From Kitasatospora cineracea (GTDB taxonomy: Bacteria > Actinomycetota > Actinomycetes > Streptomycetales > Streptomycetaceae): DNA of 64,000 nucleotides. The position numbers and the translations under genes are program-made. The stretch is taken from positions 4,340,001 through 4,404,000 of the forward strand of contig NZ_RJVJ01000001.1 in the NCBI RefSeq assembly GCF_003751605.1, read 5' to 3'. Position 1 is the first letter of the stretch, and every line of letters begins with the position of its first letter. The notes below the pieces were generated by a model that was given only the letters and a program-made list of their open reading frames with translations, was not told the DNA's origin and did no database searches. Positions 1-7,348 of this stretch are shown piece by piece.

Positions 1-722
1 GCCACCGGCACCCAGCCGCGCCCCAGCCCCGCCGGGCCGGTGACCACCGGGGCGAGGAAGGTGAACGCCCCGAACGTCGCCGCGTTCACCAGCGCCGCCA
101 GCAGCAGCGCCAACCGGAGCCGGGGGCGGCCGAGTTGCGCCAGTTCGACGCGCAGCGCCGGGGCGGGCGAGCCGCCCGGGTCGGCCGGGACGCCCAGCAG
201 CACCCCGACCGCCGCCGGTGCGCAGAGCACCGCCACCGCCCAGAACGCGGCCCTCCAGTCCAGCAGTTGGCCCAGCAGCGCCCCCGCCGGCACGCCCGCG
301 ACGGTCGCCGCCGTCGTCCCGGACAGCAGCACCCCCAGCGCCCGGCCCTTCCGGTCGGGGGCGACCAGCGCGGCCGCGGTCGCCACCGCCAGTGCCAGGA
401 AACCGGCGTTCGCCAGCGCCGCCACCACCCGGGTGGCGAACAGCACCGCGAACGAGCCGGTCAGCGCGCCGACCGCGTGCGCCGCCGCGAACACCGCCAC
501 GAACCCGAACAGTCCGGCCCGGCGCGGCCACCGGCGGGCCCACGCCGCCATCAGCGGCGCACCCGCCGCCATGCCCAGCGCGAAGGCGGACGCGAGCGTG
601 CCCGCCGTCCCGACCGGCACGTCGAGATCGGCGGCGAGGTCCGGCAGCAGGCCGGCCGGCATGAACTCCGAAGTGCCCATGGCGAACACGGCCAGGGCGA
701 GCAAGTACAGGGCGAGAGGCAT
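1..722 (-). CDS. MFS drug efflux transporter, DHA1 family (3' end outside window)
   Basis: Proton-driven inner-membrane exporter, probably of a small toxic compound. The translation starts at an ATG at 722 and stays open to the left edge, giving about 240 residues. It opens with a hydrophobic helix followed by the family-typical GTSEFMPAGLLPDLA segment, and then continues as alternating hydrophobic helices and short charged loops such as APDRKGRALG, which is the loop between helices 4 and 5 region of DHA1 proteins. This pattern is characteristic of the chloramphenicol-resistance (Cml/Cmx) and AraJ-like branch. The remaining C-terminal half lies outside the window. The substrate cannot be told from sequence. 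It is transcribed away from the intergenic region 723-1043. Confidence 0.85.
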   Translation of the reverse strand, partial: MPLALYLLALAVFAMGTSEFMPAGLLPDLAADLDVPVGTAGTLASAFALGMAAGAPLMAAWARRWPRRAGLFGFVAVFAAAHAVGALTGSFAVLFATRVVAALANAGFLALAVATAAALVAPDRKGRALGVLLSGTTAATVAGVPAGALLGQLLDWRAAFWAVAVLCAPAAVGVLLGVPADPGGSPAPALRVELAQLGRPRLRLALLLAALVNAATFGAFTFLAPVVTGPAGLGRGWVPV

Positions 723-1043
723 CGAAGGTGACTCCGGGGCGAACGAGAAACGGAAAGGGGCGTCATCTCGTCACCGCCGCCGACCCCGGGGACCACCTCG
801 GATCCTTGCCCGGACTCCTACCCGGGCTCTCGCCCGGACCTCTGCGCGGGCACCGTCGAGCGCCGCGCGGTTGCGTACGGCTGCTCGCAGTTGGGCACAG
901 CTGAGTGCGGTCGGGCACGGCTGAGTGCGGTCCGTGCTCAGCGGGGGTTCAGGACTTCCGGGGGCTGACGGCGTGACCGAAAGCCCCCACCTCGTCCGAC
1001 TCGGGACTCACCACGCCCGCCACCCTACCCGCCTGCCGGCCCG
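723..1043. other. Intergenic region with a 20-bp tandem repeat and a weak hairpin
   Basis: No convincing gene is visible. Two tandem 20-bp copies of GGGCACRGCTGAGTGCGGTC lie at 893-912 and 913-932. A 7-bp stem with a 15-base loop (GGGGGCT at 960-966, AGCCCCC at 982-988) could be a weak terminator for the gene ending at 1044. The 5' part (about 723-800) should carry the promoter of the MFS gene, but I see no clear -10/-35 pair. Confidence 0.5.
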
Positions 1044-1265
1044 TCAGTCCTCGTGTTTGGCGGCCCTCGCCGCGCCGTGGGCCCAGCCCGCCAGCACCGC
1101 GCCCGCCACGGCGGCGAGGACGTGGACGGTGAGGCCGGCCGCGAACCCGCCCGGCAGCCAGCCGAGCAGCCCGGCGTCGGCGTGGTCGACGAGCCGGCGG
1201 ATCGCGCCCTGGGCGCCGAGGACGAGCAGGACCATGCCGAGGCCCTGAAAGATGTCGTACTTCAC
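1044..1265 (-). CDS. Small two-helix membrane protein
   Basis: A 73-residue protein of unknown function. It begins MKYDIFQGLGMVLLVLGAQG, has one hydrophobic segment at the N-terminus (about 7-22) and a second at about 40-68, separated by RRLVDHADAGLLGWLPGG, and ends in a short charged tail (RAAKHED). It is therefore probably a small integral membrane protein. It is transcribed divergently from the TetR gene at 1393, and the two palindromic operators between them (1304-1359) suggest it is the target of that repressor. The coding call rests on the sensible membrane topology, the GC-rich third positions and the divergent arrangement. Confidence 0.65.
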   Translation of the reverse strand: MKYDIFQGLGMVLLVLGAQGAIRRLVDHADAGLLGWLPGGFAAGLTVHVLAAVAGAVLAGWAHGAARAAKHED

Positions 1266-1303
1266 CGCGACCGCCTCCCGGGGGTTACTGTGCTGGCCGG
1301 GCT

Positions 1304-1327
1304 ATTACCATGCACTTGCACTGTAAT
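1304..1327. promoter_or_regulatory. Palindromic operator 1 of the TetR regulator
   Basis: ATTAC at 1304-1308 and GTAAT at 1323-1327 flank the core TGCACTTGCA (1311-1320), giving an extended inverted repeat. The same core occurs again 38 bp downstream. Its position between divergent start codons fits repressor binding. Confidence 0.6.
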
Positions 1328-1347
1328 GGAGCGGGACCCCGTTCGCA

Positions 1348-1359
1348 ATGCACTTGCAT
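1348..1359. promoter_or_regulatory. Palindromic operator 2 of the TetR regulator
   Basis: ATGCA-CT-TGCAT, a perfect 5+2+5 palindrome, sharing ATGCACTTGCA with the first operator. It lies 34 bases before the proposed GTG start of the TetR gene, as expected for autoregulation. Confidence 0.6.
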
Positions 1360-1392
1360 GGCAAACGACGGGGGAGGCGGAGAGGAGACACC

Positions 1393-1989
1393 GTGCCGAA
1401 GATCGTCGACCACGAGCAGCGCCGGGGACGCCTGGTGGAGGCCGTCTGGGCGCTGGCGGTGCGGGGCGGCATCGAAGAGGTGACCCTGCGCAAGGTGGCC
1501 GACGAGGCGGGCGTCTCGATGGGGCAGGTGCAGCACTACTACCCCTCGATGCAGACCCTGGTCCGCGACGCCCTCGACCGGGCCGTCCTGGCGGTGAACG
1601 CGAACATCGAGCACGCGGTCGCGGCGGCCGGCACGACGGACCCGGAGACCGTGCTCCGCGCCTGCCTGCACGCCCTGATCGCCCCCGACCAGCAGAGCCG
1701 CCGGCTCATGCGGTTCTCCCTGGCGGTCGCGGGCCGGGCCGTCTCCGACCCCACGATGGCCGGAGTCCTGGCCCCGGGCGACGACGAACTGCTCGCCCTC
1801 ACGGCCGGACTCCTCGCCGCGGCCCGGCAGGAGCGCGGCGGCGCACCCCGCGGGGACGAACACCTGGACGCCGACATCTGCTGGTCGCTCGCCACCGCCC
1901 TCGGCGTGGACGTCGCCCTCGGCCACCGCGCACCGGAGGCCGCCGCCCGCGTCCTCGACCACCACCTCGACCGGCTCTTGCAGCCGTAG
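1393..1989 (+). CDS. TetR/AcrR family transcriptional regulator
   Basis: A 198-residue one-component repressor. The N-terminal helix-turn-helix is clear: EEVTLRKVADEAGVSMGQVQHYYPS at roughly residues 30-55 is the canonical TetR recognition region, where the usual YYHF/YRHF is HYYPS. The remainder is a helical ligand-binding and dimerisation domain. An ATG at 1348 is in frame, but it lies inside a palindromic operator. I prefer the GTG at 1393, which follows a purine-rich GGAGGCGGAGAGGAG stretch (about 1371-1385). The gene is divergent from the small membrane protein at 1044-1265, and the shared palindromes imply that it controls both that gene and itself. The ligand is unknown. Confidence 0.85.
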   Translation: MPKIVDHEQRRGRLVEAVWALAVRGGIEEVTLRKVADEAGVSMGQVQHYYPSMQTLVRDALDRAVLAVNANIEHAVAAAGTTDPETVLRACLHALIAPDQQSRRLMRFSLAVAGRAVSDPTMAGVLAPGDDELLALTAGLLAAARQERGGAPRGDEHLDADICWSLATALGVDVALGHRAPEAAARVLDHHLDRLLQP

Positions 1990-2058
1990 CCGCGGGTCGT
2001 AGCCGTGGGCCGCAGCCGCGCAGAGTCGGACGGCCGGACGGTCGTGCGGCCTGCGGGG

Positions 2059-3552
2059 TCAGTGGGCGGTGGCGAGTTCGCCGGTGAGGCGGGAGTGCAG
2101 GGCGGCGCTGGGGTCGTTGAGGCCGGTGATCTCGACCTGCTTGCCGCGTTGGGCGTACTTGGCGCGGACGGTGTCGAGGGCGGCGACCGAGGAGGCGTCC
2201 CAGATGTGGGCGGCGGTCAGGTCGATGACGACCAGGTCGGGGTCGCCGGCGTAGTCGAAGCGGGTGGTGAGCTCGTTGGCGGAGGCGAAGAACAGTTCGC
2301 CGGTGACCGCGTACACCACCCGGGAGCCGTCGGGGGCGGGAGTGGCGGTGACGTCGGCGTGGTGGGCGACCCGCTTGGCGAAGACGGCCATGGCGAGCAG
2401 CGAGCCGAGCACGACGCCGATCGCCAGGTTGCTGGTGGCGACCACCGCGACCACGGTCACCGCGGTGACGGCGAGTTCCCCGGCCGGGAGGCGGCGCAGG
2501 GTGGCCGGGGCGATCGAGTGCCAGTCGAAGGTGCCGAAGGAGACCATCACCATCACGGCGACCAGCGCGGCCATCGGGATCCGCGACACCACGGGCCCGA
2601 AGACCAGGCAGAGCACCAGCAGGAACGTTCCGGCGAGGAAGGTCGAGACCCGGGTCCGGGCGCCGGACACCTTCACGTTGATCATCGTCTGGCCGATCAT
2701 CGCGCAGCCGCCCATCCCGCCGAACAGCCCGGTCACGATGTTGGCGACGCCCTGCCCGATCGACTCCCGCCGCTTGTCGGAGCGGGTGTCGGTGATCTCG
2801 TCCACCAGCTTCGCCGTCATCAGCGACTCCATCAGCCCCACCAGCGCCATCGCCAGCGCGTACGGGGCGACGGTGGTCAGGGTGTCGAGCGTGAACGGCA
2901 CGTCCGGCAGGCCCGGCACCGGCAGCGAGGACGGCAGCGCGCCCTTGTCGCCGACGGTCGGCACCGCGAGGCCCGCGCCCACCGTCACCAGGGTCAGCAC
3001 CACGATCGACACCAGCGGCGCCGGCACCACCCGGGTCAGCTTCGGGAACCACACCATCAGCGCCAGCCCCCCCACCAGCAGCGGGTACACCGCCCACGGG
3101 ACGTGCGTCAGCTCCGGCAGCTGGGCCAGGAAGATCAGGATCGCCAGCGAGTTGACGAACCCGACCATCACCGAACGCGGCACGAACCGCATCAGCCTCG
3201 CCACGCCCAGCGCGCCCAGCACGATCTGGAACACCCCGGCCAGGATCACCGCCGCGACCAGGTAACCGAAACCGTGCTCCCGGTTGAGCGGCCCGATCAC
3301 CAGCGCCACCGCGCCCGTCGCCGCCGAGATCATCGCCCGCCGGCCGCCCACCACCGAGATGGTCACGGCCATCGTCACCGACGCGAACAGGCCGATCTTC
3401 GGGTCCACCCCGGCGATCACCGAGAACGAGATCGCCTCCGGGATCAGTGCCAGCGCGACCACCAGGCCCGCGAGCACTTCGGTGCGCCACACCTTGGGGT
3501 CGGAGCACCACGCGGGCAGCCGGACGGAACGGGACAGGGCGGAGGAGGACAA
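2059..3552 (-). CDS. SulP family inorganic anion transporter with STAS domain
   Basis: Membrane anion transporter (sulfate, bicarbonate or similar) of the SLC26/SulP family, about 497 residues. The transmembrane domain begins with the family signature region VALALIPEAISFSVIAGVDP near residues 32-51 and continues as many hydrophobic helices to about residue 395. The conserved GGMGGCAMIGQTMIN stretch near the middle is typical of bacterial SulP proteins. The C-terminal part from about residue 405 is a STAS domain (VVIDLTAAHIWDASSVAALD). The proposed start is a TTG without an obvious ribosome-binding site, so the true start is uncertain by some residues. No carbonic anhydrase gene is adjacent, so the transported anion cannot be inferred. 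Confidence 0.9.
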   Translation of the reverse strand: MSSSALSRSVRLPAWCSDPKVWRTEVLAGLVVALALIPEAISFSVIAGVDPKIGLFASVTMAVTISVVGGRRAMISAATGAVALVIGPLNREHGFGYLVAAVILAGVFQIVLGALGVARLMRFVPRSVMVGFVNSLAILIFLAQLPELTHVPWAVYPLLVGGLALMVWFPKLTRVVPAPLVSIVVLTLVTVGAGLAVPTVGDKGALPSSLPVPGLPDVPFTLDTLTTVAPYALAMALVGLMESLMTAKLVDEITDTRSDKRRESIGQGVANIVTGLFGGMGGCAMIGQTMINVKVSGARTRVSTFLAGTFLLVLCLVFGPVVSRIPMAALVAVMVMVSFGTFDWHSIAPATLRRLPAGELAVTAVTVVAVVATSNLAIGVVLGSLLAMAVFAKRVAHHADVTATPAPDGSRVVYAVTGELFFASANELTTRFDYAGDPDLVVIDLTAAHIWDASSVAALDTVRAKYAQRGKQVEITGLNDPSAALHSRLTGELATAH

Positions 3553-3658
3553 GAGGCAGTGACCCGTCGTGAAGTGAGGAGGGCAGAGAGAGGAGGGAGG
3601 TGACGAACTCTACCCGCCCACGGGAGAGGGCCCACGGGCCAGGGCGTCCGCGCCCGGG

Positions 3659-4057
3659 TCAGGAGTGGGAGCTGCGCCACTCCGCGACGGCCGTCTCCAC
3701 GTCCACCGGGGCGATGCCCAGCGGCGGACCCTCGACCGGGCGGCGCAGCGCGGCCTCGATCCGGGCGTTGGCCTCGGCGAGACGGCTGCGCAGCAGCGGT
3801 TCGGTCGGGGCCAGCCGCGCGGTGTCCAGCGCCTCCCGGAGCTCGGCCCGCAACGCGAGCGACGGCGGGAGGTAGGAGAGGCCCTCGCGCTCCATCTTCT
3901 CCCGGATCCACCACATCTCGTGGTACGGCTCACCATCGTGGGCCAGCGGCTGCCCGGCGCCGGGCAGATCGTCGAACGCGCCGCGCTCGGCGGCCTCCCG
4001 GATCTGCCGGTCGACCCAGCTCTCGAACGTCACACCGGGGGGCTTGCGTTCCGTCAT
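3659..4057 (-). CDS. DUF1992 domain protein (DnaJ-homologue subfamily C member 28-like)
   Basis: A 132-residue cytoplasmic protein made up almost wholly of a DUF1992 domain. The family hallmark is visible at residues 9-40: FESWVDRQIREAAERGAFDD followed by LPGAGQPL. It is followed by the conserved WWIREKMEREGLSYLPPSLAL and a helical tail. The function of bacterial DUF1992 proteins is not established. The start at 4057 was chosen over longer in-frame options because a GGGAGG sits about nine bases upstream and the DUF1992 homology begins immediately after. It appears to be a single-gene unit. Confidence 0.85.
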   Translation of the reverse strand: MTERKPPGVTFESWVDRQIREAAERGAFDDLPGAGQPLAHDGEPYHEMWWIREKMEREGLSYLPPSLALRAELREALDTARLAPTEPLLRSRLAEANARIEAALRRPVEGPPLGIAPVDVETAVAEWRSSHS

Positions 4058-4188
4058 GCGGTCATCCTCCCGTACCAGAAGGGGCGTCCCCTCGATCCTA
4101 CGGGAGCCCCGATCTCCCCCGAGAGGGAGCACCGGAGGACAAGGGGCGTACCCCGCGGACCCGAGGGGCGCGCCCCGGACGCCGTGAC

Positions 4189-4332
4189 CCAGCCGATCCC
4201 GAACTCGCCCGCGACGGTGGCGGAGACGAAGCGCGCCCAGGCGGCGGGGGTGAACCGGAGGACGGGGCCGCCGGGGTGGGCGTCGTCCACCCCGATGCAT
4301 CCGCCGTCGCCGTACGTGCTCTTTCGCCACTG
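4189..4332 (-). pseudogene. DUF397 gene remnant
   Basis: The minus-strand frame here encodes QWRKSTYGDGGCIGVDD followed by GPVLRFTPAAWARFVSATVA and GEFGIGW. This is the recognisable core of DUF397, the small proteins usually paired with Scr1/DUF5753 helix-turn-helix regulators in Streptomyces. Normal members have about 10-15 more residues between the N(C/G)VEV block and the GPVLRF block, which seem deleted here. No good start codon with a ribosome-binding site exists in frame, the reading frame runs on past the domain, and no DUF5753 partner is adjacent. I read it as a decayed copy, but a short functional protein cannot be excluded. Confidence 0.5.
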
Positions 4333-4595
4333 GCGGGCCTCGGCGGAATCGTTGGGCTGCTCCGCGACAGCCAGGATCGGGCGGGAGTTGACGGGCTGGC
4401 GCTGGGCCGGACCGGACGAGGCGCGGTCGCTGTTGCACCCGTCGTCGCGGACCGGGTCCGGGAGCGGCTGCGGTGGTCGGGCGTCGTCACCTGCCACGAG
4501 GCCCGCGGCCCGGCGGGACGGGCCCGCGGGGCGGACGGGCCGTCGTGACGGCGGGCGGTTCGTGGTGACGGTGGACAAGTCCCGGACCGGGGAGG

Positions 4596-5540
4596 TCACT
4601 TGACGGTGATGCTCCAGGTGCCGTCGCCGTGGTCGGCGGCGGTGCGCAGAGCGGTCCACTCGTCGGTGCCGAGGCCGAGGGCGGCGCGGAGATGGGCGGC
4701 GACCGCGTCGGCGAGCAGGGCGACCCGGGCCGGGTCCTCGTCGGTGGTCTCGGCGACCCGTTCGCCGGCGACGCCGCCCATGGTGTGCTCGGCCTCGGCG
4801 AGGGTGAGCAGGCTCTTGGGGGCCGGGGCGAGGTGGTAGGCGTCGGTGAACCACTCCGGGCCGCGGGTGGAGAGCTGCGAGCGGTCCTCGCCGCCCGCGA
4901 CGACCAGGGTGGGGGCGGTCATGGTGGAGAAGTCCGGCCGCATGAACGGGAGGTGCTCGACGGCGAACGGGGTCAGGCTGTCGCCGGTGCCGGTCGCCGC
5001 GATCAGGGCGCCGGCCGCGACCGCCGGGTGGGAGAAGTCCTCGCCGGGGACGCCGTCCGCGTCCAGCACGCGCGCGCCGAGCAGGGCGCCCGCGGTCTGG
5101 GCGCCCCAGGAGTGGCCGACCACGGCGGTGCGCCCGCGGTCGGCGCGGTCGGCCAGGCCGGCCTCGGCCAGCAGGTCGCCGAGGTGGTCGAGGACCGCGT
5201 GCAGGTCGGCGATCCGGACCCGCCAGATGCCGGCGAAGCGGGGGTCGTCCCAGCCGATGGCGTGGCGCCGGGAGTCCAGGTGGGTGGGCTGCACCACGAC
5301 GAACCCGGCGGCGGCCCACCGGTCGACGAGCGGCCCGTACCCGTCCAGGGACCACGCGTTGCCGTGCGAGAAGACGATCACGGGCAGGTCCCGGCCGGTC
5401 CGGGGCGCGGTGACCTTGACCTGGAGGTCGATCCCGCGCCCGGGGGCGGGGACGGTGAGGGGCTTGACCGAGACGACCTGCCGGTCGAGGGGGCGGGGGG
5501 AGGGGGAGGTGCGGACGGACGTGGAGAGCTGGGAAGACAT
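4596..5540 (-). CDS. Alpha/beta hydrolase (dienelactone hydrolase / PAF-acetylhydrolase-like)
   Basis: A 314-residue serine hydrolase. The oxyanion-hole strand is VIVFSHGNAW, the nucleophile elbow is VVGHSWGAQT (GxSxG), the acid is probably the Asp in AGGEDRSQL, and the catalytic His is in AEAEHTMGG near the C-terminus. No signal peptide is apparent, so it is probably cytoplasmic. The start at 5540 (MSSQLS) is preferred to the longer ATG at 5579, which overlaps the palindromes of the divergent TetR gene. Divergent transcription from the TetR at 5683 and the operator array between them suggest direct control by that repressor, perhaps by a lipophilic ester or its product. The substrate is unknown. 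Confidence 0.85.
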   Translation of the reverse strand: MSSQLSTSVRTSPSPRPLDRQVVSVKPLTVPAPGRGIDLQVKVTAPRTGRDLPVIVFSHGNAWSLDGYGPLVDRWAAAGFVVVQPTHLDSRRHAIGWDDPRFAGIWRVRIADLHAVLDHLGDLLAEAGLADRADRGRTAVVGHSWGAQTAGALLGARVLDADGVPGEDFSHPAVAAGALIAATGTGDSLTPFAVEHLPFMRPDFSTMTAPTLVVAGGEDRSQLSTRGPEWFTDAYHLAPAPKSLLTLAEAEHTMGGVAGERVAETTDEDPARVALLADAVAAHLRAALGLGTDEWTALRTAADHGDGTWSITVK

Positions 5541-5582
5541 GCGGGGACCTGCGCTTTCTCTGCGGCGCGGCTCTGCCATACT

Positions 5583-5626
5583 TTGGCGGAGCCACGTTCC
5601 GCCAACTTAGCGGAACATTGTTCCGC
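5583..5626. promoter_or_regulatory. Operator array between hydrolase and TetR gene
   Basis: Three interlocking inverted repeats share one half-site. They are TTGGCGGA-N7-TCCGCCAA (5583-5605), TTCCGC-N7-GCGGAA (5597-5615) and the perfect GCGGAACA-T-TGTTCCGC (5610-5626). The half-site GCGGA/TCCGC therefore alternates in orientation along 44 bp, exactly between the two divergent genes. Confidence 0.65.
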
Positions 5627-5682
5627 GAGCAATGCGGGCAGGCTTGGGCGGGCGTGGGCAACGCGAGCAGAAGGAGACAGCC

Positions 5683-6252
5683 GTGCCGGAACCGGTCGGG
5701 GTACGCCAAGCGCAGGCGCAGCGCACCCGCAACGGGGTGCTGGAGGCCGCCGCGGCGGTCTTCGTGGACCAGGGCGTCCAGGCGCCGGTCCGGGACATCG
5801 CCGACCGCGCGGAGGTCGGCGTCGGCACCGTCTACCGGCACTTCCCGACCCGCGCCGACCTGGTCACCGCCGTCTACCGGCACCAGATCGACGCCTGCGC
5901 GGCCCTCGCGCCCCGGCTGCTGGCGGAGTCCGCCTCGCCGTTCACCGCGCTGACCGGCTGGGCCGACGCGTTCCTGGACTTCCTGGTCACCAAGCACGGC
6001 CTCGGCGCGGCACTGGGCTCCGGCGACCCGGGGCTGGAGAACCTGCACGCCCTCATGCTCGACACCCTCGTCCCGGCCTGCGCCACCCTGCTGGACGCCT
6101 GCGCCGGGGCGGGCGAACTCCGCCCCGGCGTCGGCGCCTACCCGCTGATGCGCGCGATCGGGAACCTCAGCATCACCGGCCCCGACTACGACCGGGCCGA
6201 CGCCGCCCGGATGGTCGCCTTCCTGCTGGCCGGGTGCCGCGCGGCGGCGTGA
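5683..6252 (+). CDS. TetR/AcrR family transcriptional regulator
   Basis: A 189-residue repressor. The helix-turn-helix is unmistakable: APVRDIADRAEVGVGTVYRHFPTRADL near residues 36-62, with the classic GTVYRHFPT recognition helix. The C-terminal region resembles the SbtR-like/TetR_C tetracyclin-repressor-type domains that follow this motif. The GTG at 5683 is preferred because AAGGAG lies seven bases upstream (5671-5676). An in-frame ATG at 5632 has no site. The gene is divergent from the alpha/beta hydrolase at 4596-5540 and separated from it by three overlapping palindromes, so it very likely regulates that gene and itself. Confidence 0.87.
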   Translation: MPEPVGVRQAQAQRTRNGVLEAAAAVFVDQGVQAPVRDIADRAEVGVGTVYRHFPTRADLVTAVYRHQIDACAALAPRLLAESASPFTALTGWADAFLDFLVTKHGLGAALGSGDPGLENLHALMLDTLVPACATLLDACAGAGELRPGVGAYPLMRAIGNLSITGPDYDRADAARMVAFLLAGCRAAA

Positions 6253-6307
6253 CGGCGCCCCGGGCCCTGCGCCCCCGGTGCCCCTGGCGGGTTCCGGCGG
6301 GTTCCGC

Positions 6308-6339
<32 letters not shown>

Positions 6340-6374
6340 CGTGCTCCGTCGCTCGGCCCCGCTACCCCGCTGCT

Positions 6375-6488
6375 TCGCTGCTCCGCGGGGAAGGTGGAGG
6401 TGATGGCGGCCGGTGTGATCGGCGTGATCATCGCGGCGCCGACGCCCGCCGCCACCCGGGCGCCGATCACCGCCGCCGACGGGGCGAG
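6375..6488 (-). pseudogene. MFS transporter fragment (DHA2-like helix 4)
   Basis: The minus strand encodes LAPSAAVIGARVAAGVGAAM then ITPITPAAITSTFPAEQR. This matches the fourth helix and following loop of DHA2-type MFS drug exporters (the ARxxQGxGAAxxxPxxxxxxxxxFPxxER pattern). Nothing resembling the rest of a transporter surrounds it, and the flanking frame is low-complexity. It is best read as a relic of a deleted exporter gene. Confidence 0.55.
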
Positions 6489-6619
6489 TCCTGGCGCCGG
6501 GGCGGTGAGGTGGGCCGGGCCCCCGCGCCGCGTGCGGCCCGCGCCCTTCCGGGGTACGGGCCGCTGCCGGACCACCTGGGGGCGACGCTGGGCCCGTTTT
6601 GCTTGGCGGGCATAGCATG

Positions 6620-6634
6620 TTGCGCATGACGCAA
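6620..6634. promoter_or_regulatory. Inverted repeat over the start codon of the XRE-cupin gene
   Basis: TTGCG-CATGA-CGCAA is a perfect 5+5+5 inverted repeat whose spacer contains the ATG at 6626. It is a plausible autoregulatory operator or start-site hairpin. Its presence supports the 6626 start. Confidence 0.45.
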
Positions 6635-7210
6635 GAAGATGGGCAGCTGGACGGCCTCGTGCGCAAACGGATCCGGGCGCTGCGCGTCGCGCAGGGCTGG
6701 TCGCTGGAGGAACTGGCCACCCGCGCCAACCTCAGCCAGTCCTCGCTGAGCCGGATCGAGAACGGTCAACGGCGCCTCGCCCTGGACCAGTTGGTCACCC
6801 TCGCCCGCGCCCTGGACACCACGCTGGACCAGCTGGTGGAGAACGCCGCCGACGAGGTCGTCATCAGTCCGACGATCGACGCCGCCCGCGGCCTGCTGCG
6901 CTGGCCGGTCAAGGGCGACCCCGGCCTGAGCGTGATGCGCCAGCGGATGACCGACCCGCCGCCCGACAACCCGGCCCGGATGCGGGCCCACCCCGGCCGC
7001 GAGTGGATGGTGGTGCTGTCCGGCACCGCGGTCCTGCTACTGGGCCACCGGCGCTACCGGATCGAGACCAACCAGGCCGCCGAGTTCCCCACGATGATGC
7101 CGCACGCGATCGGGGCCGAGGGCGGGCCGTGCGAGATCCTGGGCATCTTCGACCGGGACGCCCGCCGCGGCCACCAGAAGGACGCCGCCGCCGAGGCCCC
7201 TGAGGGGTGA
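6626..7210 (+). CDS. XRE family regulator with C-terminal cupin domain
   Basis: About 194 residues. The N-terminal helix-turn-helix is RIRALRVAQGWSLEELATRA then NLSQSSLSRIENGQRRL (residues about 14-50), an XRE/Cro type. The C-terminal half (about 95-180) is a small beta-rich cupin, with HPGREWMVVLSGTAVLLLG and FPTMMPHAIGA forming the two cupin motifs. Such HTH-cupin proteins sense small metabolites and often regulate a neighbouring transporter or metabolic gene. An ATG at 6617 is also in frame, and neither start has a convincing Shine-Dalgarno, so a leaderless transcript is possible. Two strong hairpins downstream separate it from the convergent ROK gene. The nearby MFS relic at 6375-6488 may be what is left of a former target gene. 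Confidence 0.85.
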   Translation: MTQEDGQLDGLVRKRIRALRVAQGWSLEELATRANLSQSSLSRIENGQRRLALDQLVTLARALDTTLDQLVENAADEVVISPTIDAARGLLRWPVKGDPGLSVMRQRMTDPPPDNPARMRAHPGREWMVVLSGTAVLLLGHRRYRIETNQAAEFPTMMPHAIGAEGGPCEILGIFDRDARRGHQKDAAAEAPEG

Positions 7211-7217
7211 GCGCCTG

Positions 7218-7264
7218 GCGCATCGGACCGCTCCGCGACGCGGTCGCGGAGCGGTCCGATGCGC
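7218..7264. terminator. Strong bidirectional terminator hairpin (21-bp stem)
   Basis: Perfect 21-bp stem (7218-7238 with 7244-7264) and a CGCGG loop, immediately after the XRE-cupin stop codon. It lies between convergent genes and is followed at once by a second hairpin. Confidence 0.85.
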
Positions 7265-7267
7265 GGC

Positions 7268-7302
7268 AGGCGGCACCACCGGGTGGATCGGTGGTGCCGC
7301 CT
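7268..7302. terminator. Second terminator hairpin (14-bp stem)
   Basis: Perfect 14-bp stem, AGGCGGCACCACCG (7268-7281) with its complement at 7289-7302, and a 7-base loop. It is oriented between the convergent XRE-cupin and ROK kinase genes and probably ends the latter transcript. Confidence 0.8.
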
Positions 7303-7348
7303 GAGGGTGGCCGCCGGGGTCGGCGGCGGGGCGTTCGACGCGGGGCGT

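Noticed and set aside
4054..6048. A minus-strand 664-codon frame spanning the hydrolase and DUF397 region
   Set aside because: It covers the hydrolase gene in a different frame with Arg/Pro-rich junk. Only the short DUF397 core within it is meaningful.
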